From NCBI GenBank assembly GCA_031359995.1, contig JANMAT010000016.1:1-64000 (forward strand): DNA of 64,000 bases, read 5' to 3'. This stretch comes from JANMAT01 sp031359995. Lineage in GTDB: Bacteria; Actinomycetota; Acidimicrobiia; Acidimicrobiales; Ilumatobacteraceae. The notes under the pieces were generated by a model. That model saw only the letters and a program-made list of their open reading frames with translations. It was not told where the DNA came from and searched no databases. Positions 8,301-15,547 of this stretch are shown in pieces (position 1 is the stretch's first letter; every line of letters begins with the position of its first letter). The position numbers and the translations under genes were made by a program.

Positions 8301-8868
8301 GAACGGGAACCGAACGACCGGCGGCGGCCATGGCCCGGCGACAGCCGATCACCGCGGCCTTGGCCTGCAGCAGATCCATGCACGTCTCGATGACGAACAG
8401 GTCGACCCCGCCGTCGAGCAGGCCCCGGGCCTGCACCTCGTAGGCGTCGCGCAGCGGCGCGAAGCCGATGTGGCCGAGGGAGGGGAGCTTGGTGCCGGGC
8501 CCCACCGCGCCGGCCACCCAACGGGTACGCCCGTCGGCCTCGTAGCCGGTGACCACGTCGCGGGCGATGCGGGCCGCGGCCACGTTCAGCTCGTAGGCCC
8601 GCGAGCCGATGCCGTACTCGTCGAGCACGGTGGAGAACCCGCCGAAGGTGTCGGTCTCGACCACGTCGCAGCCGACGGCCAGGAACGAGTCGTGCAGTTG
8701 GGCCACCGCGTCGGGACGCGACACCACCAGGTACTCGTTGCAGCCTTCGAGCGAAGGGCCGCCGAAGTCGTCGGCGGTGAGGTCGAGGAGCTGAAGGTTC
8801 GAGCCGGTGGCGCCGTCGAACACGACGACGCGCTCGGCCAGGGCGTCCAGGAAGGGCTGGCGGCGCAT
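5377..8868 (-). CDS. metH: Cobalamin-dependent methionine synthase
   Basis: 1163 residues with all four modules: homocysteine-binding barrel (about 1-310, zinc ligands in LNCATGP and GGCCGTT), methyltetrahydrofolate-binding barrel (about 335-600), B12 cap and binding domain (about 640-880), and C-terminal AdoMet reactivation domain. The cobalt-ligating histidine is His735 in the DVHDIGKN motif. The enzyme transfers the methyl group of methyl-THF to homocysteine. The ATG at 8868 is chosen because homology begins there and a TAGCCT -10-like box lies seven bases upstream, implying a leaderless transcript. The upstream permease gene ends in that same box (its stop codon is the TAG). No cobalamin riboswitch is visible in the ten-base gap. 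Confidence 0.96.
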   Translation of the reverse strand: MRRQPFLDALAERVVVFDGATGSNLQLLDLTADDFGGPSLEGCNEYLVVSRPDAVAQLHDSFLAVGCDVVETDTFGGFSTVLDEYGIGSRAYELNVAAARIARDVVTGYEADGRTRWVAGAVGPGTKLPSLGHIGFAPLRDAYEVQARGLLDGGVDLFVIETCMDLLQAKAAVIGCRRAMAAAGRSVPVQLQVTVETTGRMLVGSEIGAALVALGALKPDVFGLNCATGPAEMQEHLRYLAQNATMPISVLPNAGLPSIVGGKTHYDLTPAQLAEFHRHHVADLGVGVVGGCCGTTPAHLRAVIEAVHDLEPARRHIVAEPSVASIYSPVTMAQDNSFLIIGERTNANGSKAFRDVMLDGDWDGCTRMAADQIKEGAHVLDVCVDYVGRDGTQDMHEIAARFATQASAPLVLDSTEPQVMEAGLFHIGGRAILNSANLEDGELPGSRLDRVMTLAAEHGCAVICLLIDERGQARDVEWKMEVAHRIHRIAVDRYGLAATDLIFDSLTFPLSTGDDDLRRDAMHTIEAIRRIKAEIPGAFTTLGVSNVSFGLNPAARHVLNSVFLHECTAVGLDSAIVHAGKIVPLNKIPHEQRDVSLDLIYDRRTPDYDPLAKLLDVFADVKSIKSVKEDRSHWPVGERLKHRIIDGDRDGLIDDLELAIAEGTAPLEIINTMLLDGMKVVGDLFGSGQMQLPFVLQSAETMKMAVAHLEPKMARAGVSTTKGTLVLATVKGDVHDIGKNLVDIILTNNGYTVHNLGIKVPLSEMIAKLREVDADALGMSGLLVKSTLIMRENLEELNHQGLHEVPVLLGGAALTRSYVERDLRQIYKGRVFYGRDAFEGLHTMEKLMTMKRSGEWDPEFGRTPSGRVLPARDRSRERPLDLPRRSAEVELDNPVYEPPFLGSRIVKGVGLDDLAEYVNETALYRNQWQFRPEKLADGTTESDDEFKGRLRRTFRQQLNDAKATGVLVPQVVYGYFAANGDGDDLVIWADASRRRELTRFHYPRQTETPHLCIADFFRPVESGQTDYAAFHIATMGNRVSEEAAKLFAANHYQEYLLMHGLGVEMTEALAEYWHRRIREEWGFADEDGPSVAGLFRQQYRGGRYSWGYPACPDLEDNARVADLLQAGRLGIEVNEETGWQYQPEQTTSAIICHHPRAKYFVAR

Positions 8869-8878
8869 GAAGCCGAGG

Positions 8879-10021
8879 CTACCCCGCGGGGGTCGCTTCC
8901 GGCCGACGCCGCCGGTCACGCCACCGTTGCCAGACCGGCCGGCGCGGGCGACCCGTGCTGGCACCGAGGTCGGGTCGCAGCTCGAGCAGCACCGACTTGG
9001 CCGCCCCCAGCAGGGGCACGGCCACCAGCGCGCCGGGCACGCCGGCGGTGGCACCACCGATGAGGGCGGCGAGCAGGGTGGCCGGCGGCGACAGGTTCAC
9101 GGCGTCGCCGACGATGGTGGGGTGCAGCACGTGGTTCTCGATCTGCTGCCACACGAGGAAGAAGATGAGGCAGGCCAGTGCGGTGCTGGGGGAACGGGTG
9201 AGGCCGAGCAGCACGAACACCGAACCGCCCAGGAAGCCACCGATCTGGGGGATCAGGTTGGTGATCGCGGCCCACAGCGCCACCATCGGTGTCAGTGGCA
9301 CGCCGATGGCCAGGCCGCCGACGAACAGGGCCATGCCCGTGGCCGACGCCAGCAGCAGGGTGCCGGCGAAGTACCGACCGACGGTGCGGTAGACGATGCC
9401 GGCCACGCGATCGAACCGCTCGCGCCGCGCCGCCGGCACGAGCCGACGGGCCAACCGGGTGAGGCGCCGCCCGTCGAGCAGCAGCACGACGGTGACGAGC
9501 ACGGTGGTGAAGGCGGCGAGTGCGCCACCGAGCACGGATCGGGTGAGGCTCACCAGAGGCTCGGGGTCGTCGGACAGCTTGCTGGGCAGCTGCTCCAACC
9601 AGTCCGAGACCTTGGCCGGTGCGTCGGCCGCCTGCAGCTTCTTGCCCACGACGGGCAGCTCGCCCAGGCGCGACACGACGCCGGGGATGTCGCTCGTGAA
9701 CGACTGCGCCTCACGGATGGCACGCGGCCCGAAGGCCACGACGAGCAGGTTGGCCGACGCCACCACGAGCACGATCACCGATGCCAGCGCGATCGACCGG
9801 CGGACGCTCAGGCGACGCTCGATCGAGCGCACCACCGGGTCGAGCGCCAGCGCCAGCAGCGTGCCGATCACGATCCAGGTGAGGGTGGTGCGGGCCTCGC
9901 GGACGAAGGCGATGAGCAGCGACAGTGCGAACACGATCACCACCACCCCGACCAGCGTGGCCGGGTGCAGCTCGACGGTCTCGACGATGGTCGGCGGGGT
10001 TCCCTCGGCCGGCTCGCTCAC
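8879..10021 (-). CDS. AI-2E family (UPF0118) permease
   Basis: 380 residues. A polytopic membrane protein of the AI-2 exporter/Na+-H+ antiporter-like superfamily. Hydrophobic helices run from about residue 22, a soluble insert lies between helices 3 and 4 (about residues 90-170), and a helical bundle follows with the family motif near NLIPQIGGFLGG and a conserved PTIVGDAV stretch. The C-terminus is a basic tail. The substrate is unknown, as for most of the family. The GTG start at 10021 is six bases after a TACCGT box. It is divergent from a second AI-2E gene only 18 bases away and runs into metH with a ten-base gap. Confidence 0.82.
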   Translation of the reverse strand: MSEPAEGTPPTIVETVELHPATLVGVVVIVFALSLLIAFVREARTTLTWIVIGTLLALALDPVVRSIERRLSVRRSIALASVIVLVVASANLLVVAFGPRAIREAQSFTSDIPGVVSRLGELPVVGKKLQAADAPAKVSDWLEQLPSKLSDDPEPLVSLTRSVLGGALAAFTTVLVTVVLLLDGRRLTRLARRLVPAARRERFDRVAGIVYRTVGRYFAGTLLLASATGMALFVGGLAIGVPLTPMVALWAAITNLIPQIGGFLGGSVFVLLGLTRSPSTALACLIFFLVWQQIENHVLHPTIVGDAVNLSPPATLLAALIGGATAGVPGALVAVPLLGAAKSVLLELRPDLGASTGRPRRPVWQRWRDRRRRPEATPAG

Positions 10022-10039
10022 GCCTGTACGGTAGGCCGC
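10022..10039. promoter_or_regulatory. 18-bp divergent promoter with overlapping -10 boxes
   Basis: The whole spacer between two divergent GTG starts is 18 bases. TACGGT at 10027-10032 reads toward the right gene (7 bases before GTG 10040). TACCGT, its near mirror at 10033-10028, reads toward the left gene (6 bases before GTG 10021). Both transcripts would be leaderless, and the two polymerases could not bind at once. Confidence 0.55.
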
Positions 10040-11134
10040 GTGTCGGACGTCGTCAGGGATGCGCCGCGGGCCCCGGTGCGGCGCCTCCGCCTGTCGGGAC
10101 GTTCGCTCGTCGCGCTGTTCGCGGCGATGGTCCTGGTGTTCCTGGCCCGAAGCGTGCTCGTCGTCTCCATCGACGTGCTCGTGCTGGCGTCGGGCGCTGC
10201 GCTGGTGGCCAGCCTGCTGCACCCGATCGTGCTGTTCCTGCAGCGGCGTCTGCCTCGCCCGCTGGCGCTCATCGCCACCGTGCTGTCGGTGGCCGGCGTC
10301 GTGGGCGGGCTGGCCGTGTTCGTGGTCGGCGAGATCAACGACGAGACGGCCCGGTTGAAGCGGATCCTGCCCGAGGCTGCCGCCCGGCTGGAGGAGTCGA
10401 GCCGCTTCCGGCGGGCCGCCCGCGAGTTCGGGTTGGCCGAGCGGGTGCGCGAGGTGCTCGACGCGCTGCCCGCCCGCCTGACCGGTGGTTCCGGCGCCGC
10501 CGCCGTGCAGGCCAACGCCAACCGTGGCATCACCCTGCTGGCCGGCGCCGTGCTGACCATCTTCCTGTTGCTGTACGGGCCGCGAATGCTGGTGGCCGTG
10601 CCGCGCATCGTGCGCGACCCCGCCCGGCGCGCCCGGGCCGTGGAGGTCGCCGCCCTCGCCTACGGCCGATCGGTGCGCTACCTGTGGAGCCGCGTCGGCG
10701 TGGCCTTCGCCAGCGGTGCCACCGCCTTCCTGCTGTGCCACGCGTTCGACGTGCCCGGCACCGTGGTGCTCGGGGTGGTGGTGGGCCTGGGCAGCACCGT
10801 GCCCGGTGTCGGCATCGTGGTGGCCGGCCTGCCCATCGCCCTGCTCGCCGGCGGCCTGCACGGCACCGGGGTGGCCGCGCTCGTGTCGCTCGGCCTGCTG
10901 CAGGTGACGGAGACCGTGCTCGTGCAGCGTCGCCTCGGGCGCCGCATCCTCGTGGTCGGGCCGGCACCCACGCTGCTGGTGGCCATCGTGTGCTTCGAGC
11001 TCGGTGGCCTGGCCATCGCCATCCTGGGCGCGGCGGCGGTGGCGGTGGCCGCCTCGGTGCTGGCCGAGCTGGCCCCCGACGGGCCCGGCCCGTCGGGCGA
11101 TGTCGGCGCGCCCGCGGCGGTCCCCTCCGACTGA
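10040..11134 (+). CDS. AI-2E family (UPF0118) permease, second copy
   Basis: 364 residues, about eight membrane helices, with the same overall plan as its divergent neighbour. An N-terminal hydrophobic pair comes first, then a soluble segment rich in charged residues (about 100-160), then a C-terminal helical bundle containing GLGSTVPGVGIVVAG in place of the NLIPQIGG motif. The paralogues are well diverged, so the duplication is old or they came separately. Function unknown beyond membrane transport. The start is set by the GTG seven bases after TACGGT and by the position of the first helix. Confidence 0.78.
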   Translation: MSDVVRDAPRAPVRRLRLSGRSLVALFAAMVLVFLARSVLVVSIDVLVLASGAALVASLLHPIVLFLQRRLPRPLALIATVLSVAGVVGGLAVFVVGEINDETARLKRILPEAAARLEESSRFRRAAREFGLAERVREVLDALPARLTGGSGAAAVQANANRGITLLAGAVLTIFLLLYGPRMLVAVPRIVRDPARRARAVEVAALAYGRSVRYLWSRVGVAFASGATAFLLCHAFDVPGTVVLGVVVGLGSTVPGVGIVVAGLPIALLAGGLHGTGVAALVSLGLLQVTETVLVQRRLGRRILVVGPAPTLLVAIVCFELGGLAIAILGAAAVAVAASVLAELAPDGPGPSGDVGAPAAVPSD

Positions 11135-11170
11135 GGCACCGCGCCGGCCGACGGCTACCGTCGAGACGCC

Positions 11171-11716
11171 ATGGCTCGAGAGCGCATCTACACCAAGACC
11201 GGCGATGACGGCACGACCGGGCTCTTCTACGGCGGCCGGGTGCGCAAGGACAGCGAGCAGCCTCGCGCCTACGGCTCGGTCGACGAGGCCCAGTCGGTGA
11301 TGGGCCTGGCCCGCGCCGAGGTCGGCAAGGGCAGCGAGCTCGATGGGGTGCTCGTGGCCCTCGAACGCGACCTCTACGTGCTCATGGCCGAGCTGGCCAC
11401 GCTGCCGGCCAACCGGGGCAAGCTCACGCCTGGCATGTCGGCCGTCACCGCCGCCATGGTCGAGCACCTCGAGCAGCTGATCGACACCTACAGCGAGCGG
11501 TTCGAGCCGCCCACCGAGTTCGTGGTGCCGGGCGAGAACAAGGTGTCGGCCTGGCTCGACCTCGCCCGCACGGTGGTGCGCCGGGCCGAGCGCCACGCCC
11601 TGGCCGTGGCCGACGCGCCGTGCGAGGTCGTGCCGTACCTGAACCGGTTGTCGGACCTGTTGTGGACGCTGGCCCGCTGGCACGAGGGCACCTCGCGCCT
11701 GGCCAAGGGCGACTGA
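11171..11716 (+). CDS. PduO-type ATP:cob(I)alamin adenosyltransferase
   Basis: 181 residues, usual for the family. The enzyme adds the 5'-deoxyadenosyl group of ATP to cob(I)alamin, making the coenzyme needed by methylmalonyl-CoA mutase. The N-terminal ATP loop (YTKTGDDGTTGL), the GSVDEAQ helix, the RTVVRRAER helix and the YLNRLSDLLW C-terminal signature are all present. The N-terminal loop reads GLFYGG where GLxGG is common, a small insertion. The start follows TACCGT (11156-11161) by nine bases. The mutase it would serve lies 9.5 kb downstream. Confidence 0.9.
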   Translation: MARERIYTKTGDDGTTGLFYGGRVRKDSEQPRAYGSVDEAQSVMGLARAEVGKGSELDGVLVALERDLYVLMAELATLPANRGKLTPGMSAVTAAMVEHLEQLIDTYSERFEPPTEFVVPGENKVSAWLDLARTVVRRAERHALAVADAPCEVVPYLNRLSDLLWTLARWHEGTSRLAKGD

Positions 11717-11782
11717 CGCACCGCGGGCCTTCCCGGCGCTGATGCGCAGGTCAGGCGGCGCGGCCCGGTAGCGTGCTCGGCC

Positions 11783-13240
11783 ATGTCGCTCGCTTTCAGC
11801 ACCGCTCGCGCCAACCCCCGCTCCGCCGACGTCGTCGGCATCGGCGTGTTCTCCGACGGGCCCGTACCCCGCGGCCTCGGTCTGAACCGGGCCAGCCTGA
11901 GCACGATCGGGTTCGAGGGCAAGGCCGGCCAGATCACCCTGGTGCCCCAGGCGGTCGGCCCGCTGCTGGTGGCCGTCGGCCTCGGTGACCGGGCCAAGAT
12001 CAGCCCCGCCGTCCTGCGCAACGCGGCGGCGGCGTTGGCCCGTGCCGTGGCCAAGCGCACCCATCTGGCCACCGGCCTGGCCGACATCGACGGTGTCGAT
12101 GCCCGCGCCGCCGCCCAGGCGGTGGCCGAGGGTCTCGTGCTCGGCCGCTACAAGTACGCCGCGCTGAAGGCCGACCAGGGCCTGTCGAAGCTGGAGACGG
12201 TCACGCTCACGACGTCGGCCGCCACGATGGCCGCCACCGACGCCGGCGCGGTCCGCGGCGCCACCATCGCCGATGCCGTCACCATGGCTCGTGACCTGGC
12301 CAACACGCCGCCCAGCCACCTGACCGCGCGCGACATGGCCGAGAAGGCCACCGAGATCGGGCGTGACGCCGGCCTCGAGGTCACCGTGTACGACGAGCAC
12401 GCGCTGGCCGAGATGCGCTGCGGCGGTCTGCTCGGCGTGAACGCCGGCTCCGAGGAACCGCCCCGCCTCATCAAGCTCCACTACGTGCCGCGGGCCACGC
12501 CCCGTGGCCACGTCGGCCTCATCGGCAAGGGCGTCATGTACGACTCGGGCGGCATCTCGCTGAAGCCGTCCGACGGCATGCACGTGATGATGAAGATGGA
12601 CATGTCGGGCGCGGCCATCGTGCTGGCGACCATGTCGGTGCTGAAGGCGCTGCGGGTCAAGACCGAGGTCACCGCCTACCTGTGCTGCACCGACAACATG
12701 CCGTCGGGGTCGGCCATGAAGCTGGGCGACGTGCTCACCATGCGCAACGGCAAGACGGTCGAGATCCACAACACCGACGCCGAGGGCCGTCTGGTCATGG
12801 CCGACGGTCTCGCCCTGGCGGTGGAGGACGAGGTCGACGCCATGTGCGACATCGCCACCCTCACCGGTGCCGTGCTCGCCGCGCTGGGCCAGAAGATCGC
12901 CGGCGTCATGAGCAACAACGACGGCTGGGCCGGTCAGGTCACCGCGGCGGCCGAGCGGGCCGACGAGAAGATGTGGCGCCTGCCGCTGCCGCCCGAGTAC
13001 CGCAAGCTGCTCGACAGTCAGGTGGCCGACATGCGCAACATCGGCGGCCCCTACGGCGGTGCACTCACCGCCGGGTTGTTCCTGCAGGAGTTCGTGGGCG
13101 ACATCCCGTGGGCCCACCTCGACATCGCCGGCACCATGAACGTGGACGCTGACGAGGGCTGGCTGTCGAAGGGCGCCACCGCCTACGGCGTGCGCACCTT
13201 CGTGGAGCTCCTCGAGCGCTTCGAAGCCCCCACGCGCTGA
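11783..13240 (+). CDS. pepA: Leucyl aminopeptidase (M17 family)
   Basis: 485 residues. A cytosolic two-metal aminopeptidase that trims N-terminal residues from peptides. The metal and catalytic motifs are intact: GKGVMYDSGGISLKP (Lys and Asp ligands) and the family signature NTDAEGRL. The N-terminal third is the usual less conserved macro-like domain. The ATG at 11783 follows TAGCGT (11769-11774) by eight bases. The gene is convergent with the GNAT gene, three bases between stops. Confidence 0.93.
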   Translation: MSLAFSTARANPRSADVVGIGVFSDGPVPRGLGLNRASLSTIGFEGKAGQITLVPQAVGPLLVAVGLGDRAKISPAVLRNAAAALARAVAKRTHLATGLADIDGVDARAAAQAVAEGLVLGRYKYAALKADQGLSKLETVTLTTSAATMAATDAGAVRGATIADAVTMARDLANTPPSHLTARDMAEKATEIGRDAGLEVTVYDEHALAEMRCGGLLGVNAGSEEPPRLIKLHYVPRATPRGHVGLIGKGVMYDSGGISLKPSDGMHVMMKMDMSGAAIVLATMSVLKALRVKTEVTAYLCCTDNMPSGSAMKLGDVLTMRNGKTVEIHNTDAEGRLVMADGLALAVEDEVDAMCDIATLTGAVLAALGQKIAGVMSNNDGWAGQVTAAAERADEKMWRLPLPPEYRKLLDSQVADMRNIGGPYGGALTAGLFLQEFVGDIPWAHLDIAGTMNVDADEGWLSKGATAYGVRTFVELLERFEAPTR

Positions 13241-13243
13241 CGG

Positions 13244-13747
13244 TCAAAGCCCCGACGGGGCGCGGAACACGAGCTCCTCGACGGCCAGCCCGTCGGGGAA
13301 GGTGAACGCGACCCGGCCCAGCTCGATCCAGCCCTCGCGGCGGTACCGCGCGATCGGCGCGGCCGACGTGGCGATCACGTCGAGCACGGGGACACGCCCG
13401 AGCTCGTCGGCGTGCCGCCGGGCCCGGTCGAGCAGTAGCGCCGCGACCCCGTGACGCCGGCGGACCGGGTCGACCAGCAGCTTCGACACGACCCCGAGGT
13501 CGCCGTCGATGCCGGCGGCCCGGATCGCCTCGGTGACCGCGGTCGAGGTCGTCGCGTTCAGCGCCACGTGCCCGGCGAGGCCATCGTCGTCCTCGGCCAC
13601 CCACGCGGCGAGGGCCACCGGGCTCGTCAGGAAGGCCAGATGGTCGCCACGCGGCAGGTAGATCGGGTACCCGTCCACGGCCCGCACCCGGGCGGCGATC
13701 GCCGCCAGCTCGGGCAGGTCCTGCGGTGTCCGGTCCCGGAGGTGCAC
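13244..13747 (-). CDS. GNAT-family N-acetyltransferase
   Basis: 167 residues from GTG 13747. Acetyl-CoA-dependent acyl transfer is indicated by the motif A region VSKLLVDPVRRRHGVAALLL (the RxxGxA pyrophosphate loop) and a C-terminal YRREGWIELGR strand. The acceptor is unknown. The frame continues upstream for 32 more codons without homology-like sequence. I prefer the GTG because the protein then starts with the first beta strand (VHLRDRTPQDLPEL), but the start is uncertain. Confidence 0.75.
   Translation of the reverse strand: MHLRDRTPQDLPELAAIAARVRAVDGYPIYLPRGDHLAFLTSPVALAAWVAEDDDGLAGHVALNATTSTAVTEAIRAAGIDGDLGVVSKLLVDPVRRRHGVAALLLDRARRHADELGRVPVLDVIATSAAPIARYRREGWIELGRVAFTFPDGLAVEELVFRAPSGL
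13249..13261. terminator. Short hairpin at the pepA/GNAT convergent junction
   Basis: GCCCC-GAC-GGGGC lies eight bases beyond the pepA stop and inside the last codons of the opposing gene. The stem is only five pairs with no T tract, so this is a weak call. Confidence 0.3.
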
Positions 13748-13790
13748 CTGCAGAGTCTCACCCGCGTGCTGGTGCTGGACCGGGCGATTT

Positions 13791-13982
13791 CCGTCCCGCC
13801 GGCGGGACGGACACGGCCCAGACCGGCGCCCCGGCGACCCCACCAGGTTCCGTGCGGGATTCGTCGCACCTGTGAGACGGGAGCGGCACAGAAGCGGCCG
13901 GACCGGGTCGGCGAGGTCGGCCCGCGCGCGGTCCGGCTCGTTCTGAGCGTGATCCGTTGCACATGTGAGACGGGAACGGCCC
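13791..13982. repeat. Decayed interspersed repeats in the 279-bp gap
   Basis: Two copies of a 32-base unit, 13858-13889 and 13951-13982, match at 27 of 32 positions around a shared TGTGAGACGGGA core, 93 bases apart. A third partial copy (GGGACGGACACGGCCC) lies near 13804-13819, next to a perfect 20-base palindrome at 13791-13810. No gene is evident in this gap. The elements look like intergenic repeats of a kind expected elsewhere in the genome. Confidence 0.55.
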
Positions 13983-14026
13983 GGAACCGGGCCGCAGCCG
14001 ACCGCCTACCCGGCGACCCCCCTCAG

Positions 14027-14668
14027 TCAGGCGGCGTCGGGGCCGTCCCAGGTGGCGGTGGGGTGGCGGAGGCGGGTCTGGGCCCACTCGACGGCCTGCG
14101 ACGCGGTGCGGCGGCTGATGCCGAGGGCGTGGAGGTGGCCTTCGACGATGGTGGGTTCGTCGCCCGCTTCCAGCAGGCCGAGGGCGACGCTGTGGGCGCG
14201 CTGGTGCTCGCGCTGGCCGGTGGTCTCGGCCACGTCGGCGGCCATCCAGTCCCGGTGGGTGTCACGGATGGAGGCGGGCAGTCGCTGCAGGTGGCGCGGG
14301 CTGAGCGTGGGCAGGCGTCGGCGCACGGCGATGCCGTCGTCGGCGCGCCGGGCCATGCCGAACTGGACGATGCGCTGCACGGTACGGGTGAAGGCCGAGT
14401 GGCGTTGGCCGGCGGCCAGGCCGAGGGCGTCGGCCGTCTCGTGGACGTCGATCTCGAACCCGTCGGGCCAGGCGTCGAACCCCGCCGCGAGCCGGCGCAG
14501 CAGCAGGATGCTCGACGGGCCCAGCACGCCGAGCCAGAACAGCTCCACGTAGCTCGAGCGCGGGTCGTGACCGTGCAGGTCGAGGCCGGCGTCGAACAGG
14601 GGACGCACGATGAGGGTCTCCGCGCTGGCCAGCGCGGTGACGGGGGAGAGATCGATGGGCAGGGCCAT
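14027..14668 (-). CDS. Conserved-looking hypothetical protein, possible winged-helix fold
   Basis: 213 residues. I do not recognise a named family. No signal peptide or membrane helix is seen. The middle (about residues 70-125) reads like a winged-helix region, with TADALGL, a basic helix with SAFTRTVQRIVQFGMAR, and a short strand pair. A second helical segment (about 165-200) contains the HALGISRRTASQAVEWA pattern, which also resembles a recognition helix. A DNA-binding role is therefore possible but unproven. The ATG start has a GGAGG site seven bases upstream. The gene is divergent from the sirtuin gene, 114 bases apart. Confidence 0.6.
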   Translation of the reverse strand: MALPIDLSPVTALASAETLIVRPLFDAGLDLHGHDPRSSYVELFWLGVLGPSSILLLRRLAAGFDAWPDGFEIDVHETADALGLAAGQRHSAFTRTVQRIVQFGMARRADDGIAVRRRLPTLSPRHLQRLPASIRDTHRDWMAADVAETTGQREHQRAHSVALGLLEAGDEPTIVEGHLHALGISRRTASQAVEWAQTRLRHPTATWDGPDAA

Positions 14669-14782
14669 GGTTGGACCTCCGAGCAGGAGCCGGGTGACGG
14701 TGGTGGGGAAGTGCGTCACCAGTGCGTGTGCCTGAGCGGGTCCGCTGCGGAAGCCCACGGCCACAAAGACCAAGATGGAGCG

Positions 14783-15547
14783 ATGAGCGACCTGGACACC
14801 GCCCGCCAGTGGATCGACACCGCCCGCCGGGTCGTCGTGCTCACCGGGGCCGGCATCTCCACCGATTCCGGCATCCCCGACTTCCGCGGTCCGAACGGGG
14901 TGTGGACGAAGAACCCGGCGGCCGAGAAGGCCTCCACGCTGCAGCACTACCTGGCCGATGCCGAGGTGCGGCGGGCGGCGTGGCAGAACCGGATCACGTC
15001 GCCGGCGTTCTCGGCCCGGCCGAACGCCGCCCACGCCGCCGTCGTGGCCCTGCAACGACGGGGCAAGCTCCACGCCCTCGTCACCCAGAACATCGACGAG
15101 CTCCACCAGAAGGCGGGCAGCGACCCGTCGCTCGTGGTCGAGGTGCACGGCACGATCCACCGCTACCACTGCTGGGGCTGCCACGACGAGGGGCCCATGG
15201 CGGTCATGTTGGAACGGGTCCGAGCGGGCGAGCAGGACCCCGCCTGCCTGCGCTGCGGCGGCATCGTGAAGTCGGCCACCATCAGCTTCGGTCAGGCGCT
15301 CGTGCCCGAGGTAATCGACCGCGCCCTCACGGTGGCCACCGAGGCCGACGTGCTCATCGCCGCCGGCACCAGCCTGCAGGTGTACCCGGTGGCCAACATG
15401 GTGCCGCGGGCGGTGCAGGCGGGCGCCAAGGTGATCGTGGTGAACGGCGAGCCGACCAAGATGGACGGGCTGGCCGACGCCGTGCTGCGGGGCGCGCTGC
15501 GCGAGCTGCTGCCGGCGCTGCTGACCGAGCCCGCTCAGCGCACGTAG
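14783..15547 (+). CDS. Sir2-family NAD-dependent protein deacylase
   Basis: 254 residues. It removes acyl groups from lysines using NAD+. The NAD-binding motifs GAGISTDSGIPDFRG and TQNIDELHQKAG, the catalytic histidine in VEVHGTIH, and four zinc-ligand cysteines (CWGC and CLRC) are all present. The late motif AGTSLQVYP is also intact. Length and motifs fit a stand-alone bacterial sirtuin. The last 13 bases overlap the 3' end of the opposing CAP-domain gene. Confidence 0.92.
   Translation: MSDLDTARQWIDTARRVVVLTGAGISTDSGIPDFRGPNGVWTKNPAAEKASTLQHYLADAEVRRAAWQNRITSPAFSARPNAAHAAVVALQRRGKLHALVTQNIDELHQKAGSDPSLVVEVHGTIHRYHCWGCHDEGPMAVMLERVRAGEQDPACLRCGGIVKSATISFGQALVPEVIDRALTVATEADVLIAAGTSLQVYPVANMVPRAVQAGAKVIVVNGEPTKMDGLADAVLRGALRELLPALLTEPAQRT

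Noticed and set aside
8869..8878. Cobalamin riboswitch upstream of metH
   Set aside because: Only ten bases separate metH from the upstream gene, and no B12-box-like sequence was seen.
8879..13117. A 1412-codon open frame on the minus strand across several plus-strand genes
   Set aside because: Only its last 380 codons are a real gene (the permease). The rest is antisense to the adenosyltransferase and aminopeptidase genes with shadow-type Gly/His/Arg/Ala composition and no domain.
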